From Nostocales cyanobacterium LEGE 12452 (GTDB lineage Bacteria > Cyanobacteriota > Cyanobacteriia > Cyanobacteriales > Nostocaceae), in contig JADEXV010000043.1 of NCBI GenBank assembly GCA_015206945.1, positions 1 through 40,044 on the forward strand: a DNA stretch of 40,044 bases. The letters run 5' to 3'. The notes beneath the pieces were generated by a model. The model searched no databases. It saw only the letters and a list, made by a program, of their open reading frames with translations, and was not told where the DNA came from. Numbering within the stretch: position 1 is the first letter of the stretch; each line of letters begins with the position of its first letter. Shown here piece after piece: positions 1 through 8,888 of this stretch. A program made the translations under genes and the position numbers.

Positions 1-281
1 AGCAGGTTGTCCGTATTTTTGATATAATAATCAAATTCAAACTGAATGCGGTTCTGAAACACCGCGAGGTTGATCCCGAAGTTGTTCGTTTTCGTTTCTT
101 CCCATTTCAGCCCGTCGTTGGCATATTTGGTGGGCAGAAAACCGGTGGTAGTAGGCGTCGTCCCCGTGCCCATGGGTGAGTAAATGCCTCCGCTGCCCTG
201 GTTTCCGGTCACACCCGTTTCGAAGCGTAATTTTAATTCACTGATGGCAGGTACGTGGAAGAATGGTTCCTGCGAAACACG
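1..281 (-). CDS. Partial SusC/RagA-type TonB-dependent outer-membrane receptor fragment (foreign to the rest of the window)
   Basis: Read on the minus strand this stretch is one open frame with hallmarks of the C-terminal half of Bacteroidetes SusC/RagA receptors: a segment reading SELKLRFETGVTGNQG, then NDGLKWEETKTNNFGIN, then FQNRIQFEFDYYIKNTDNLL. These match the conserved LKLR...G.TGNQ, LKWE.T...N.G and DYY.K.T..LL blocks of the family. The fragment is open at base 1. It seems to lose family resemblance near base 282, where the expected residue before R-V-S-Q-E-P-F is replaced. GC content looks higher than in the following DNA and no HIP1 site occurs. SusC proteins import glycans with SusD partners in Bacteroidetes and are not expected in cyanobacteria. 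I infer a chimeric assembly end rather than gene transfer. Confidence 0.82.
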
Positions 282-388
282 CTCTAACTGGCTATTACCA
301 TTGCAAATCCCGAAAACAACCGAAAAACTTTGAGTGTAAAGGGTAATAAATGGGGGTAGCGATGTTAAAAGTGAATCAACACTCCTGA

Positions 389-982
<594 letters not shown>

Positions 983-1285
983 TGCTCAATCCAAATAAAA
1001 CCCGATTCGCACAATAAAATCAGGTATTAGTAGTACAAATCTATTATTTAAATTTGGTTTGACGAGGTTTAGCCGACGAACGCACAAGTAATATCTCTTG
1101 TAAAACTAAGTCGGCAGACAAACCTTTATGAGTCTAAATATCTAAATCTAGCTAGTATTTGCAGAAGATATAAATATATTAGGCATGAGCAGTATTATGT
1201 GATATGATTGCCTTAACGCTTTTGTGAAAGCGCGATCGCTTTGATGGGAATTTAAAACCAAACCCAAAAAAGCCGATGAGTATAA
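983..1285. other. Intergenic stretch between GNAT gene and tRNA-Pro
   Basis: About 300 AT-rich bases with one HIP1 octamer near 1232 and no convincing gene. A minus-strand reading frame that runs into the tRNA is an artefact of the tRNA sequence. A weak, interrupted inverted repeat lies around 1058-1125. Confidence 0.6.
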
Positions 1286-1359
1286 CGGGATGTAGCGCAG
1301 CTTGGTAGCGCGCCTGCTTTGGGAGCAGGATGCCGCAGGTTCAAATCCTGTCATCCCGA
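1286..1359 (+). tRNA. trnP: tRNA-Pro, anticodon TGG
   Basis: A complete cloverleaf can be drawn: acceptor stem CGGGATG/CATCCCG, D arm GCGC/GCGC with AGCTTGGTA loop, anticodon stem CCTGC/GCAGG with loop TTTGGGA (anticodon TGG), five-base variable loop ATGCC, and T arm GCAGG/CCTGT with TTCAAAT loop. The discriminator base is A and CCA is not encoded. The tRNA reads proline CCN codons. It stands alone, with no adjacent tRNA genes. Confidence 0.97.
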
Positions 1360-1954
1360 TTTAATCAATATAGTTAACAGTTAGGGTAGTTAGTTAGGTT
1401 TTATTTACTAACATCTACAATTTAACTGGATATTTTTATGGAGAAGACCAATTAGGCTGTTCTGCTGTTGAAGCTTAATAGGAAATTTCGCGATTAAGTA
1501 GTAAAGTGATTTTTAACACTGAGCTTTGTTTTGTATAGATTTGAGAAGATATTAAACCAATCGCAGATGGAACGATTGATTAACTAATAGCGTCAACTAA
1601 TTTTAGAAAAAGCCGATAAAATGGCATTTATCATCTCCAAGGTTGGAGAGATGGAGAGACTTTTTGCTGTTTGAGAAGACATATAATAAGCATCTACGGC
1701 ATTTCGCGGTCATATAGCGAAGCAAAACCTAGAAAAACACAACGTTAGCACAGCCAATTTGTGAAAACGATACTACAGCAACTATAAATAGTTAGGGAAC
1801 ATTGGATTTTGACCGTTGAGCTTAACACTCAACCTCAACGCGCATAATGAATTTTTCACAACTGAAATAGATTGCTATATAACTAAAGCTAGTTGGTGCT
1901 GTGCAAATCCAACCATTTGTTAATTTAATTGGACTATTGATGCGAGGAGCAGTC
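1360..1954. other. Intergenic region upstream of the Tic22-like gene
   Basis: Nearly 600 AT-rich bases without a convincing gene. A small interrupted hairpin containing CTCCAAGGTTGGAG, followed shortly by a T-run, sits near 1636-1665 and could be a weak terminator. The promoter of the downstream gene is presumably here, but I cannot place it. Confidence 0.5.
1944..1949 (+). promoter_or_regulatory. Ribosome-binding site deciding the Tic22-like start
   Basis: GAGGAG sits five bases before the ATG at 1955. This favours that start over in-frame ATGs at 1901 and 1940, and it also places a clean signal peptide at the N-terminus. Confidence 0.75.
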
Positions 1955-2782
1955 ATGAAATCATTTATTCGCTTAGGCGCAACATTGGGTATAGCTGGCA
2001 GTGTATTTTTAACGGGGCTTTCAGGAATAGGCAATCTACCAGGAATGGGCAATCTAGAGGCGATCGCTCTGCCACAAGATCAGGTCGTGAAAAAGCTCCA
2101 AGAAGTACCTGTATTCACGCTTACCAATCCTAAAGGCGAATTCGTAGTTCTTTCGAGAAACAACGCAAACAACGCATCCAAGCCTGTATCACAAGTGGGA
2201 TTTTTCATTAGCAAGCAAGATGCTCAAAAATTCCTTGACAATCGCCTCAAAAAAGAAAATCCCCAGTTAGCAAGCACTCTACAGGTTAGACCTTTGTCCT
2301 TGGCAGACTACTATAAAATAGTCCAAGAAAGCAAAAAGAAATCAGATTCTGTGATTTATACTTTAGTGCCGACGCAACAGCAAGTAGCTTCGGCAACAAG
2401 TATGCTCAATCAAAATGGTAAAAAGGGAGAGCAATTCAATGGTATTCCCCTATTTGTACCTAAATTTAAGAAAGATAATAGCTATCTGACTATTCCCCTT
2501 GCTAAAGGTAATGAGCGATACATCCCTTTCTTTTTTGAGAAAGAACAAGCAATGGCTCTGTTAGAAGAATTCAAAAAAGCCGTGCCAAAGGAAGGAGCCA
2601 ATACTGAAATTCAGGTGGTGGATTTGTACGGTGTTATGGAAGCTCTCAATAGCAGCAGCGATCCTAGTATCAATAAAATTGTTCTGTATCCATCACGGGA
2701 GTCGATCAACTTTATTCGTTCCCTTGCGCCAAATCAATCACCCGCTGCCAAGCCAGCTGCTGCCCCCGCTCCGAAAAAATAA
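1955..2782 (+). CDS. tic22: Tic22-like exported protein
   Basis: From the ATG at 1955 this is a 275-residue protein. It has a basic N-terminus (MKSFIRLG) and a hydrophobic segment (TLGIAGSVFLTGLSGIG), i.e. a signal peptide or anchor. The body carries the Tic22 pattern: LPQDQVVKKLQEVPVFTLTN, QVGFFISKQDAQKFLD, then a second half-repeat with GIPLFVPKF and YIPFFFEKEQAMALLEEFK. The C-terminus is Pro/Ala-rich and ends in lysines. In chloroplasts Tic22 acts in the intermembrane space during protein import. Cyanobacterial homologues are reported in the periplasm/thylakoid and linked to outer-membrane biogenesis. It is a single gene 25 bp before prmC and may be co-transcribed with it. Confidence 0.85.
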   Translation: MKSFIRLGATLGIAGSVFLTGLSGIGNLPGMGNLEAIALPQDQVVKKLQEVPVFTLTNPKGEFVVLSRNNANNASKPVSQVGFFISKQDAQKFLDNRLKKENPQLASTLQVRPLSLADYYKIVQESKKKSDSVIYTLVPTQQQVASATSMLNQNGKKGEQFNGIPLFVPKFKKDNSYLTIPLAKGNERYIPFFFEKEQAMALLEEFKKAVPKEGANTEIQVVDLYGVMEALNSSSDPSINKIVLYPSRESINFIRSLAPNQSPAAKPAAAPAPKK

Positions 2783-2807
2783 CGGATATGCGTTCCAAGG
2801 TTGAGCT

Positions 2808-3698
2808 ATGGGGGAGAAACATCTGATAGTCTCTGGTTTACAACTTTGGCAGTGGCGGAATGCAGCTCTCAAAGCAGCGATCGCCACTGATATCCCAGCA
2901 ATGGAGGTAGATTGGTTGCTCCTGGAAGTTGCTGGATTAGACCGTTTGGCACTGCGTTTAGAGTCTTTTAAAAACTGGCCGCAAATTCAACTGCAATTAC
3001 CGCTAGAAGAGTTAGAACAGTTGTGGCAGAGGCGATTAAATGACCGCTTACCAGTGCAGTATATTGCGGGAGCTACAACTTGGCGTCAGTTTAAAATTGC
3101 GGTGTCGAGTGCGGTTTTGATTCCTAGGCCAGAGACAGAGTGTTTAATCGATTTAGCTGAAGCATCTACTAGCAATACTTCAGGACACTGGGCGGATTTA
3201 GGGACTGGGAGTGGTGCGATCGCCATCGGATTAGCAGATGTATTGCCAAAAGCAACAATTCATGCAGTTGATTACAGTTTAGAGGCTCTGGCGATCGCTC
3301 GATCCAACGCTGATAATTTGGGTCTTGCTGACCGAATTCAATTTTATCAAGGTTCCTGGTGGGAGCCACTGGCATTCTTAAAAGGTCAGTTCAGTGGTAT
3401 GGTGTCGAACCCCCCTTACATTCCCACCAGCACCTTACCTACTTTGCAACCAGAAGTAGTAAAACATGAACCACATCTAGCTTTGGATGGTGGCGCTGAT
3501 GGCTTAGATTGCATTCGTGATTTGATCGAAGTCTCCCCTAGTTATTTGCAATCGGGTGGCGTCTGGCTAATTGAGATGATGGCTGGACAAGCGGATGCAG
3601 TGCGAGAACTTTTACAAAATCAAGGTAGCTATTGTAAGATTCAAATTCACGCTGATTTAGCTGGAATTGAACGTTTTGCCCTAGCCTACAAAAGTTAG
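2808..3698 (+). CDS. prmC: Peptide chain release factor N5-glutamine methyltransferase PrmC (HemK)
   Basis: PrmC methylates the glutamine of the GGQ motif in release factors RF1/RF2, using S-adenosylmethionine. The 296-residue length is normal. The N-terminal helical substrate-binding part is followed by LIPRPETE (a family signature), the SAM loop DLGTGSGAIAIGLA starting at residue 130, and the catalytic NPPYIP motif at 201-206. The stop codon lies inside a short intergenic repeat. The next gene, tsaC, also serves translation accuracy, and the two may form a small operon. RF3 (prfC) is encoded elsewhere in the window. Confidence 0.95.
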   Translation: MGEKHLIVSGLQLWQWRNAALKAAIATDIPAMEVDWLLLEVAGLDRLALRLESFKNWPQIQLQLPLEELEQLWQRRLNDRLPVQYIAGATTWRQFKIAVSSAVLIPRPETECLIDLAEASTSNTSGHWADLGTGSGAIAIGLADVLPKATIHAVDYSLEALAIARSNADNLGLADRIQFYQGSWWEPLAFLKGQFSGMVSNPPYIPTSTLPTLQPEVVKHEPHLALDGGADGLDCIRDLIEVSPSYLQSGGVWLIEMMAGQADAVRELLQNQGSYCKIQIHADLAGIERFALAYKS

Positions 3699-3757
3699 GA
3701 GTGATGAGTGATGAGTTCTGAAATTCCTCACTCCTAACTTCTAACTCCTAACCTTGT
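3694..3757. repeat. Short tandem/inverted intergenic repeat after prmC
   Basis: GTTAGGAGTGA (3694-3704) is the exact inverse of TCACTCCTAAC (3728-3738). The arms are built from iterated GTGATGA and CTAACTC/CTTCTAA units. The type is common between Nostoc genes, recurs at 26.9 kb, and could serve as a weak terminator. The prmC stop codon lies in the left arm. Confidence 0.75.
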
Positions 3758-3761
3758 AAAT

Positions 3762-4370
3762 ATGACCCAAGTTTCTCTAATAAATCTAATAGCTGGCGCA
3801 CGTGCTGGTCTTTTGGTAAGCTTTCCCACCGATACTGTTCCGGCACTTGCAGCGATACCAGAGAAAGCAGCATTAATTTTTGCGGCTAAACAACGCAGTC
3901 AAGACAAACCTTTGATTTTGATGGCGGCTAGTGCTGGAGATTTATGGCCGTATGTCAAAGGTAGTGAGAATGAATATAAAGTTTGGCAAGAATTAGCAGA
4001 TAAATATTGGCCAGGAGGCCTGACATTAGTTTTGCCAGCGAGTAAACGCTTACCAAAAGTTATGAATCCCATCGATCCAACAACAATTGGGATTCGAGTA
4101 CCAAACAGTGCGATCGCTCAAACTATTTTGGTGCAAACAGGCCCTCTTGCCACCACTAGCGCCAATTTTTCTGGTCAGCCGCCTTTGCAAACAATGACAG
4201 AAATTGAGGCTCAGTTTCCCCAGGTTTTGACTTTAGCAACGACAGAAAACCAGGGTGAAATGCAGGGGATAGGTGTACCTTCCACCGTTGCTAAATGGAC
4301 AGGGAGAAATTGGCAAATTTTGCGACAAGGTGCGATCGAGTTAGAGATTTCGAGTGATAACCAAGTATAG
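3762..4370 (+). CDS. tsaC: Threonylcarbamoyl-AMP synthase, Sua5/YciO/YrdC family
   Basis: The enzyme makes threonylcarbamoyl-AMP from threonine, bicarbonate and ATP, the first step of the t6A37 modification of ANN-decoding tRNAs. The 202-residue protein shows [42 protein letters not shown] and GVPSTV in the family order. It is the short TsaC form, without the C-terminal Sua5 domain. It follows prmC by 63 bases that consist of a repeat. Confidence 0.92.
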   Translation: MTQVSLINLIAGARAGLLVSFPTDTVPALAAIPEKAALIFAAKQRSQDKPLILMAASAGDLWPYVKGSENEYKVWQELADKYWPGGLTLVLPASKRLPKVMNPIDPTTIGIRVPNSAIAQTILVQTGPLATTSANFSGQPPLQTMTEIEAQFPQVLTLATTENQGEMQGIGVPSTVAKWTGRNWQILRQGAIELEISSDNQV

Positions 4371-4467
4371 GTAGCTATAATGTTGTTTTCGTGGTGTTAA
4401 CAACAGAGAAATCTGAAACTTTAGTTTGCGCTGTTGTACTTAATTAGCAAATTAATAATTGCCAGAT

Positions 4468-5388
4468 ATGAATTGGAGCAACTGGATATATCTAGGAGCA
4501 GGAATAGCACTAGGTATGGTTTTCCGTCAGTTATTTGGGCGATCGTCAAATGTTTCATCTAGCTCATCCCCAGTAGCGCCATTAGCTCAACAGGATATGT
4601 CACTAATATCACAACAGCTACAGCAAACGCAGCTGGCATACCTGATGGCAAGGGAGATGAGCCAGTTTAAAGCTGGTTTTTTGGCGCGAACTACCCATGA
4701 ATTGCGATCGCCTTTTAATGGTTTGATTGGCTTACATCAATTAATTTTGTCAGATTTGTGTGAAAATCCAGCTGAAGAGCGAGAATTTATTGCCCAAGCT
4801 CACGAGCGAACGCTGAAGCTTTTGAAGCTAATGGATGAAATTCTTAATGTTGCTAGAGCTGAACACGGCACCAACAAATTAGATATTCAGCCCAGACCCT
4901 TAGCCCAAATTTTAGATGAGGTTCACGACTTAACTTATATGCTGGCGGCAAATCGCAATTTTCCCTTAAAATTCTTACCCACCGACTCAGAAATTTATGT
5001 TTTGACAGATTATCTCTGCCTCCGCCAAGTATTGATAAGTTTAATAGACATTGCCATTACTCAAATGGAGGAAGGCAGCATTTGTATTTCCACTAGCACC
5101 CTACCTACAAATAATTTTGTAAACATTTGGCTAGATTTACCAACCCATGCTATACCATCGAGCGAACCGATTGATTTGCTCAAATTTGAAGATCGGTTGA
5201 CCCCGATTGACCAAAAGAACGCTGTTCTCTCCCCAGGAATGAGGCTATTAATCAATCAGACCCTGCTGGAAGTTATGGGAGGAAAGTTAGAAATCCTGCC
5301 CTCGACCATTGTGAAGGAACCACTTCAACAGCTTACCAGACTACAAATCTCTATCCCCCTCGTGATTCCTGAAACTGAACTTCTGTAG
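4468..5388 (+). CDS. Histidine-kinase-like membrane protein with a degenerate ATPase domain
   Basis: From the ATG at 4468 (a TTG nine bases upstream is the alternative) this is 306 residues. One N-terminal membrane segment (WIYLGAGIALGMVF) is followed by a Ser-rich linker and a coiled coil. Then comes a good HisKA dimerisation helix with phospho-acceptor box FLARTTHELRSPFNGLIGL (H77). The C-terminal part aligns only loosely with a HATPase domain: the N-box asparagine is replaced (SLIDIAITQ where NLLDNA is usual) and there is no DxGxG ATP-lid motif. The last segment is G2-like (GMRLLINQTLLEVMGGKLEI) but lacks GLGL. It is probably a pseudokinase or phosphatase-type protein. Its 3' end overlaps the convergent GNAT gene by 38 bp. 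Confidence 0.75.
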   Translation: MNWSNWIYLGAGIALGMVFRQLFGRSSNVSSSSSPVAPLAQQDMSLISQQLQQTQLAYLMAREMSQFKAGFLARTTHELRSPFNGLIGLHQLILSDLCENPAEEREFIAQAHERTLKLLKLMDEILNVARAEHGTNKLDIQPRPLAQILDEVHDLTYMLAANRNFPLKFLPTDSEIYVLTDYLCLRQVLISLIDIAITQMEEGSICISTSTLPTNNFVNIWLDLPTHAIPSSEPIDLLKFEDRLTPIDQKNAVLSPGMRLLINQTLLEVMGGKLEILPSTIVKEPLQQLTRLQISIPLVIPETELL

Positions 5389-5830
5389 CAGAAACGAAAG
5401 CACGATTAGCTTGATTGTCTAACACCATCGTAGTGGTACTGTTGGTATGAAAACCAATCTTTTCGTAGAAACCCTGCTGGTGAGTAGTCATCAGGTAAAC
5501 ACGCTCAACCGAGTTCATGCGGGGATGCCTCAAAACGGTTTCGACCAAATTGCTTCCCAACCCACTATTTTGATACTCTGGATGAATCACAACATCCCAA
5601 ATTGTGGCGCGATAGATGCCATCAGATGTTGCTCTTGCAAAGCCAATGAGTTGATCGCTATTCCAGACGGAAATCACTGGCTCACTATTGGCAATGGCTA
5701 TACCTAAGTCTTCAATACTGCGTCCCTTTGCCCAGAAAGCGGAAACGTTTAACAGTTCTTGGAGTTGGTAAAGGTCAATTTCAGACTTGCGATCGCTAAA
5801 TTTAATCTGAAGATCGTTCATGTATGGCAT
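5351..5830 (-). CDS. GNAT family N-acetyltransferase (paralogue of the gene at 0.4 kb)
   Basis: It shares with the first GNAT protein the run [32 protein letters not shown] and the acetyl-CoA loop NSGLGSNLV, plus the late GFYEKIGF motif. The frame is open back to a TTG at 5905, but ATGs at 5830 and 5821 are more likely starts; 5830 is used here, giving 159 residues. No ribosome-binding site clearly decides between them. The C-terminal tail (about 30 residues after the GNAT core) overlaps the convergent kinase-like gene by 38 bp. The substrate is unknown. Confidence 0.82.
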   Translation of the reverse strand: MPYMNDLQIKFSDRKSEIDLYQLQELLNVSAFWAKGRSIEDLGIAIANSEPVISVWNSDQLIGFARATSDGIYRATIWDVVIHPEYQNSGLGSNLVETVLRHPRMNSVERVYLMTTHQQGFYEKIGFHTNSTTTMVLDNQANRAFVSATEVQFQESRGG

Positions 5831-5917
5831 CACTTTTGGCAGTATATTTGCTATTTCTAAGTCAGATTTTGCTAGAAATTGCTGAATACGTATATCTATA
5901 TGCAACGATTTGAAGAT

Positions 5918-6289
5918 TTAATGACAAATCCACTTCCATAGAGGATGAGTTGGTCCTTGTTGACGTATTCGAAAAACTTGTTTTTCTAAACGTTGTTTTT
6001 CTTCCTGTGGGAGTCCGAGTAAGATATTCCGACTTTGCCAAACTAGAACAGCAGCTGTCATCCCGATACAAAAGGCTAAACCAAAGGTAGACAGTGGATT
6101 GTAGAAAAGCCCATATCGCACTGCCACCCAGGTAAAATATTGCTGCCACAGAGAAATTTCTGCACGTAGACCCCACAAGGAAGCAGGCGCAATGGTGAGC
6201 CATAAACAGCTCACAAACAGCCACCTACCATATATTGTCAACTTATGTAATCTTTCTACTTGTTGAGTAAAAGATGGGTCAGTTGTCAT
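5918..6289 (-). CDS. Small cyanobacterial membrane protein, function unknown
   Basis: A 123-residue protein I do not assign to a named family. After a polar N-terminus (TDPSFTQQVERLHKLTIYGRW) it has a hydrophobic segment FVSCLWLTIAPASLWGL. A central region (WQQYFTWVAVRYGLFY) and a second membrane span FGLAFCIGMTAAVLVW follow, then a charged tail (EEKQRLEKQVFRIRQQG). The start codon falls within a TTTGTCA-type short repeat, so the leader contains repeat sequence. Another frame of the same DNA is open for 120 codons but looks like a shadow. Confidence 0.72.
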   Translation of the reverse strand: MTTDPSFTQQVERLHKLTIYGRWLFVSCLWLTIAPASLWGLRAEISLWQQYFTWVAVRYGLFYNPLSTFGLAFCIGMTAAVLVWQSRNILLGLPQEEKQRLEKQVFRIRQQGPTHPLWKWICH

Positions 6290-6352
6290 TTGTCATTTGT
6301 CCTTTGTCATTTGCTAAAGACTAATGCCCAATGCCCAATACTCAATGACTAA
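6285..6352. repeat. Heptamer-type short tandem repeats
   Basis: Iterated TTTGTCA units are followed by TGCCCAA/TACTCAA units between secF and the small membrane protein gene. This matches the short tandemly repeated repetitive (STRR) sequences of heterocyst-forming cyanobacteria. The run touches the start codon of one gene and the stop codon of the other. Confidence 0.8.
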
Positions 6353-7335
6353 TTACCAGCAGATGTATCAATCGATTCATCAGTGACTACCACACTTGTT
6401 TGACCGTTGCGCTCTCGCCACAAAGTTAGAAGAGTACTGGCAATGAAAATACTTGAATAAGCCCCAGCTATAAAGCCAATAATTAAAGCTAAGGCAAAGT
6501 TTTTCAGTGTCTCGCCACCAAACAGCAAGATAGCGAACAATGATAGCATCGTGGTAAAAGTCGTGTTGATAGACCTTGCTAGGGTTTGGTTTACAGCATC
6601 ATCCACAATGTCAGCGATCGCTCGATCGGGATTAATTTTCAGGGTTTCCCGAATGCGATCGTAAATGACCACCGTATCGTTGACTGAAAAACCTGTAATT
6701 GTCAGTAAAGCAACGATGAACAGGCTATCTACTTCAGTACCCAGTACTAAACCCAAAATCGAAAAAATCCCTGCCGTGATTAAGACATCATGTAATAGCG
6801 CAACGATCGCAAACACTGCGTAATCAAATTGAAACCGGAAGCTCAAGTAGATTATGATGCCTGCAAAGGAAACTATTAAAGCTATTACCCCAGACCTAAA
6901 CAGTTCTGCTCCCAGAGTAGGGCCAACGGTGTCAAATTGATTTTTTTGCTGGTCAAAAGTACCGACTTTTTCACTTAAGGCATTTTGTAAATTAGTACGC
7001 TGTTCGCGATCCAAGTTTTTTGTGCGAATTGATATACCATTTTGTCCACCTGTGTCTCTGTCGGTGACAATTTGGATGCTGCTGTCGCCCAGTCCCTGTT
7101 CTTTGGCTACTTCTCGGACGACATTGATATCAATTGGTTGCTCGCAATTAGCTGGTTTGGTACAATCTCGTTCAAACTGTAATCGTGTACCACCGACAAA
7201 ATCTAAACTGGGACGTAGGGGTGCTTTGATGGTCGGGTTTTGCCACGAAATCACCATTGAAATGATACCAGCGAGGATGAAGGCACTAGAAATAGCCCAC
7301 CAAAGCGATCGCGATTTGTTAATACTCAGTTTCAT
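6349..7335 (-). CDS. secF: Protein translocase subunit SecF
   Basis: SecF works with SecD and SecYEG to drive preprotein release across the plasma or thylakoid membrane using the proton gradient. The 328-residue protein has TM1 ([20 protein letters not shown]) and a periplasmic P1 domain with the [10 protein letters not shown] signature. Five further membrane spans include the conserved [16 protein letters not shown] motif. The ATG overlaps the secD stop by one base (TAATG), so translation is coupled. The gene is minus strand and last in the pdhB-secD-secF set. Confidence 0.95.
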   Translation of the reverse strand: MKLSINKSRSLWWAISSAFILAGIISMVISWQNPTIKAPLRPSLDFVGGTRLQFERDCTKPANCEQPIDINVVREVAKEQGLGDSSIQIVTDRDTGGQNGISIRTKNLDREQRTNLQNALSEKVGTFDQQKNQFDTVGPTLGAELFRSGVIALIVSFAGIIIYLSFRFQFDYAVFAIVALLHDVLITAGIFSILGLVLGTEVDSLFIVALLTITGFSVNDTVVIYDRIRETLKINPDRAIADIVDDAVNQTLARSINTTFTTMLSLFAILLFGGETLKNFALALIIGFIAGAYSSIFIASTLLTLWRERNGQTSVVVTDESIDTSAGN

Positions 7336-8744
7336 TAAGCCACCTCTGCCTTGTTCGATGTTGGCAGGTTCGGAGAAAAAAGTTCTGGTTTTTTGAGTGC
7401 GGGAATTGTAATTGCTAAAAACATGAAAGTGCGACTACAGGTAACTGCCGTAAACATACTCACCATTACACCTAAAGCTAAAGTTAGGGCGAAGCCTTTT
7501 ACCAAACCAGCTCCGAGCCAGAATAGTGCAGCACAGGCAATGACTGTAGTCACGTTGCCATCTAAAATACTGGAAAAGGCGCGGTAAAAACCAGATTCTA
7601 CAGAACGATAAAGGGATTTGCCTGCTTGCAATTCTTCCCGCGTCCGCTCGAAAATTAGCACATTCGCATCTACTGCCATCCCAATACTGAGGATGAAACC
7701 AGCAATTCCAGGTAGGGTGAGGGTGACACCCAATAAAGCAAAGCTAGCCCAGGTCAACAGAGCGTAGATTAATAATGCTACATCGGCAATCAATCCTGGT
7801 AGTCTATAGTACACCACCATAAATATTAATACTAAAGTCAGACCACCGATACCAGCGTAGATACTGCTAGTGATGCTGTCTTTACCCAAGGTTGCTCCAA
7901 CAGTACGGATTTCTGCAATTTCTACTGGTACGGGTAATGCACCACCGCGTAACTGCACGCCTAAGTCATTGGCTTGTTGGGCGGTAAACCGTCCTGTAAT
8001 TACGGCAGAACCACCAGTAATGCCAGTGGCAGCAAATTCTATACCCACGGTGGGAGCGCTGATCAGTTCATTATCCAGAAAAACACCAATGCTACGCCCA
8101 GTACCAGCGAGATTTTTCGTCAAATTGGCAAACAGTTCGCCACCCTTTTGGTCGAAGCGAATGGCAACATTCCAGTTGTTACCTTGAGTGGGTTCACCAT
8201 AGGCATCCTTGAGGTATTTGCCAATTAGCGGTGGATCGGTGCTTTCAAACAATTCTGCGATCGCTTGATTATTTTTTTGTAAGTCTTCTTGATTCTTGAC
8301 AATTGCCGCTTTGTCGGTACTCTTTCTTAATTCTTCTTGCTTAAATTTCAATTCTGCTCTTGATGCTTGAAAAGCAAGCAGTTGAGTTTCTGTATTCGCC
8401 TTTTGGGTACGAAATTCTAACTGTGCTGTACCTCCTAACACCCGTTCAGCTTGTTCTGGATCGTTGACTCCTGGTAGTTGCACCAGTATTTTATCTGTGC
8501 CGACTGTTTGGATTACTGGCTCAGAAACACCCAAACCATTAATCCGTCCTTCGACAACTTTCTTTACACCTTCCAATTCTCGTTCGGTGATTTTGGGAAT
8601 ATCCGCTGATGGTTTCACCTGAATTGTGAGCTGTGAACCTCCGCGCAAGTCCAGCCCTAGAGGTATCGGAATTGTGGCAATCACCGTAATAGCGGCGATT
8701 ATCAGGACTAAAATCAAAATTAATAGCGATCGCTGTCTTTGCAT
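7335..8744 (-). CDS. secD: Protein translocase subunit SecD
   Basis: Starting at the ATG at 8744 (a TTG at 8765 is possible but lies in a palindrome), this is a 469-residue SecD. It has TM1 [15 protein letters not shown], the [15 protein letters not shown] signature, a large P1 periplasmic domain (with a ~60-residue Gln/Lys/Glu-rich stretch) and [11 protein letters not shown]. Five membrane spans follow, with [18 protein letters not shown]. It forms the SecDF pair with the next gene. The spacing and one-base overlap indicate a single transcript. Confidence 0.95.
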   Translation of the reverse strand: MQRQRSLLILILVLIIAAITVIATIPIPLGLDLRGGSQLTIQVKPSADIPKITERELEGVKKVVEGRINGLGVSEPVIQTVGTDKILVQLPGVNDPEQAERVLGGTAQLEFRTQKANTETQLLAFQASRAELKFKQEELRKSTDKAAIVKNQEDLQKNNQAIAELFESTDPPLIGKYLKDAYGEPTQGNNWNVAIRFDQKGGELFANLTKNLAGTGRSIGVFLDNELISAPTVGIEFAATGITGGSAVITGRFTAQQANDLGVQLRGGALPVPVEIAEIRTVGATLGKDSITSSIYAGIGGLTLVLIFMVVYYRLPGLIADVALLIYALLTWASFALLGVTLTLPGIAGFILSIGMAVDANVLIFERTREELQAGKSLYRSVESGFYRAFSSILDGNVTTVIACAALFWLGAGLVKGFALTLALGVMVSMFTAVTCSRTFMFLAITIPALKKPELFSPNLPTSNKAEVA

Positions 8745-8764
8745 ACCATAACTCGCAACTGACA

Positions 8765-8781
8765 AACGCTATAATAGCGTT
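8765..8781. promoter_or_regulatory. Perfect 17-bp palindrome in front of secD
   Basis: AACGCTAT and ATAGCGTT flank a single A, ending about 20 bases before the chosen secD ATG. It could be an operator or a leader hairpin. No regulator can be named from it. Confidence 0.4.
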
Positions 8782-8790
8782 CTTTTGAGG

Positions 8791-8880
8791 AGTTATGAGT
8801 TGGGAGTTTGGGGATGGGGCATTGGGCATTGTTATTCTTTTCTTGCCCTTCTGCCCCTCTGCCCCTCTGCCTCCTCAGTC
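8791..8880. repeat. Short tandem repeats between pdhB and secD
   Basis: Iterated GGGCATT and CTGCCCCTCTGCCCCTC-type units separate pdhB from secD. These are the cyanobacterial STRR type. The run probably reduces or separates read-through between the two genes. Confidence 0.7.
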
Positions 8881-8888
8881 TTTAGTCC

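Noticed and set aside
1148..1354. 68-codon minus-strand ORF beginning MTGFEPAASCSQSRR
   Set aside because: It is the complement of the tRNA-Pro gene, a well-known spurious translation product.
5862..6224. 120-codon minus-strand ORF overlapping the small membrane protein gene
   Set aside because: It runs in another frame of the 5918-6289 gene, which has the better hydrophobic pattern and composition; the other frame has a Ser/Thr/Arg-rich shadow look.
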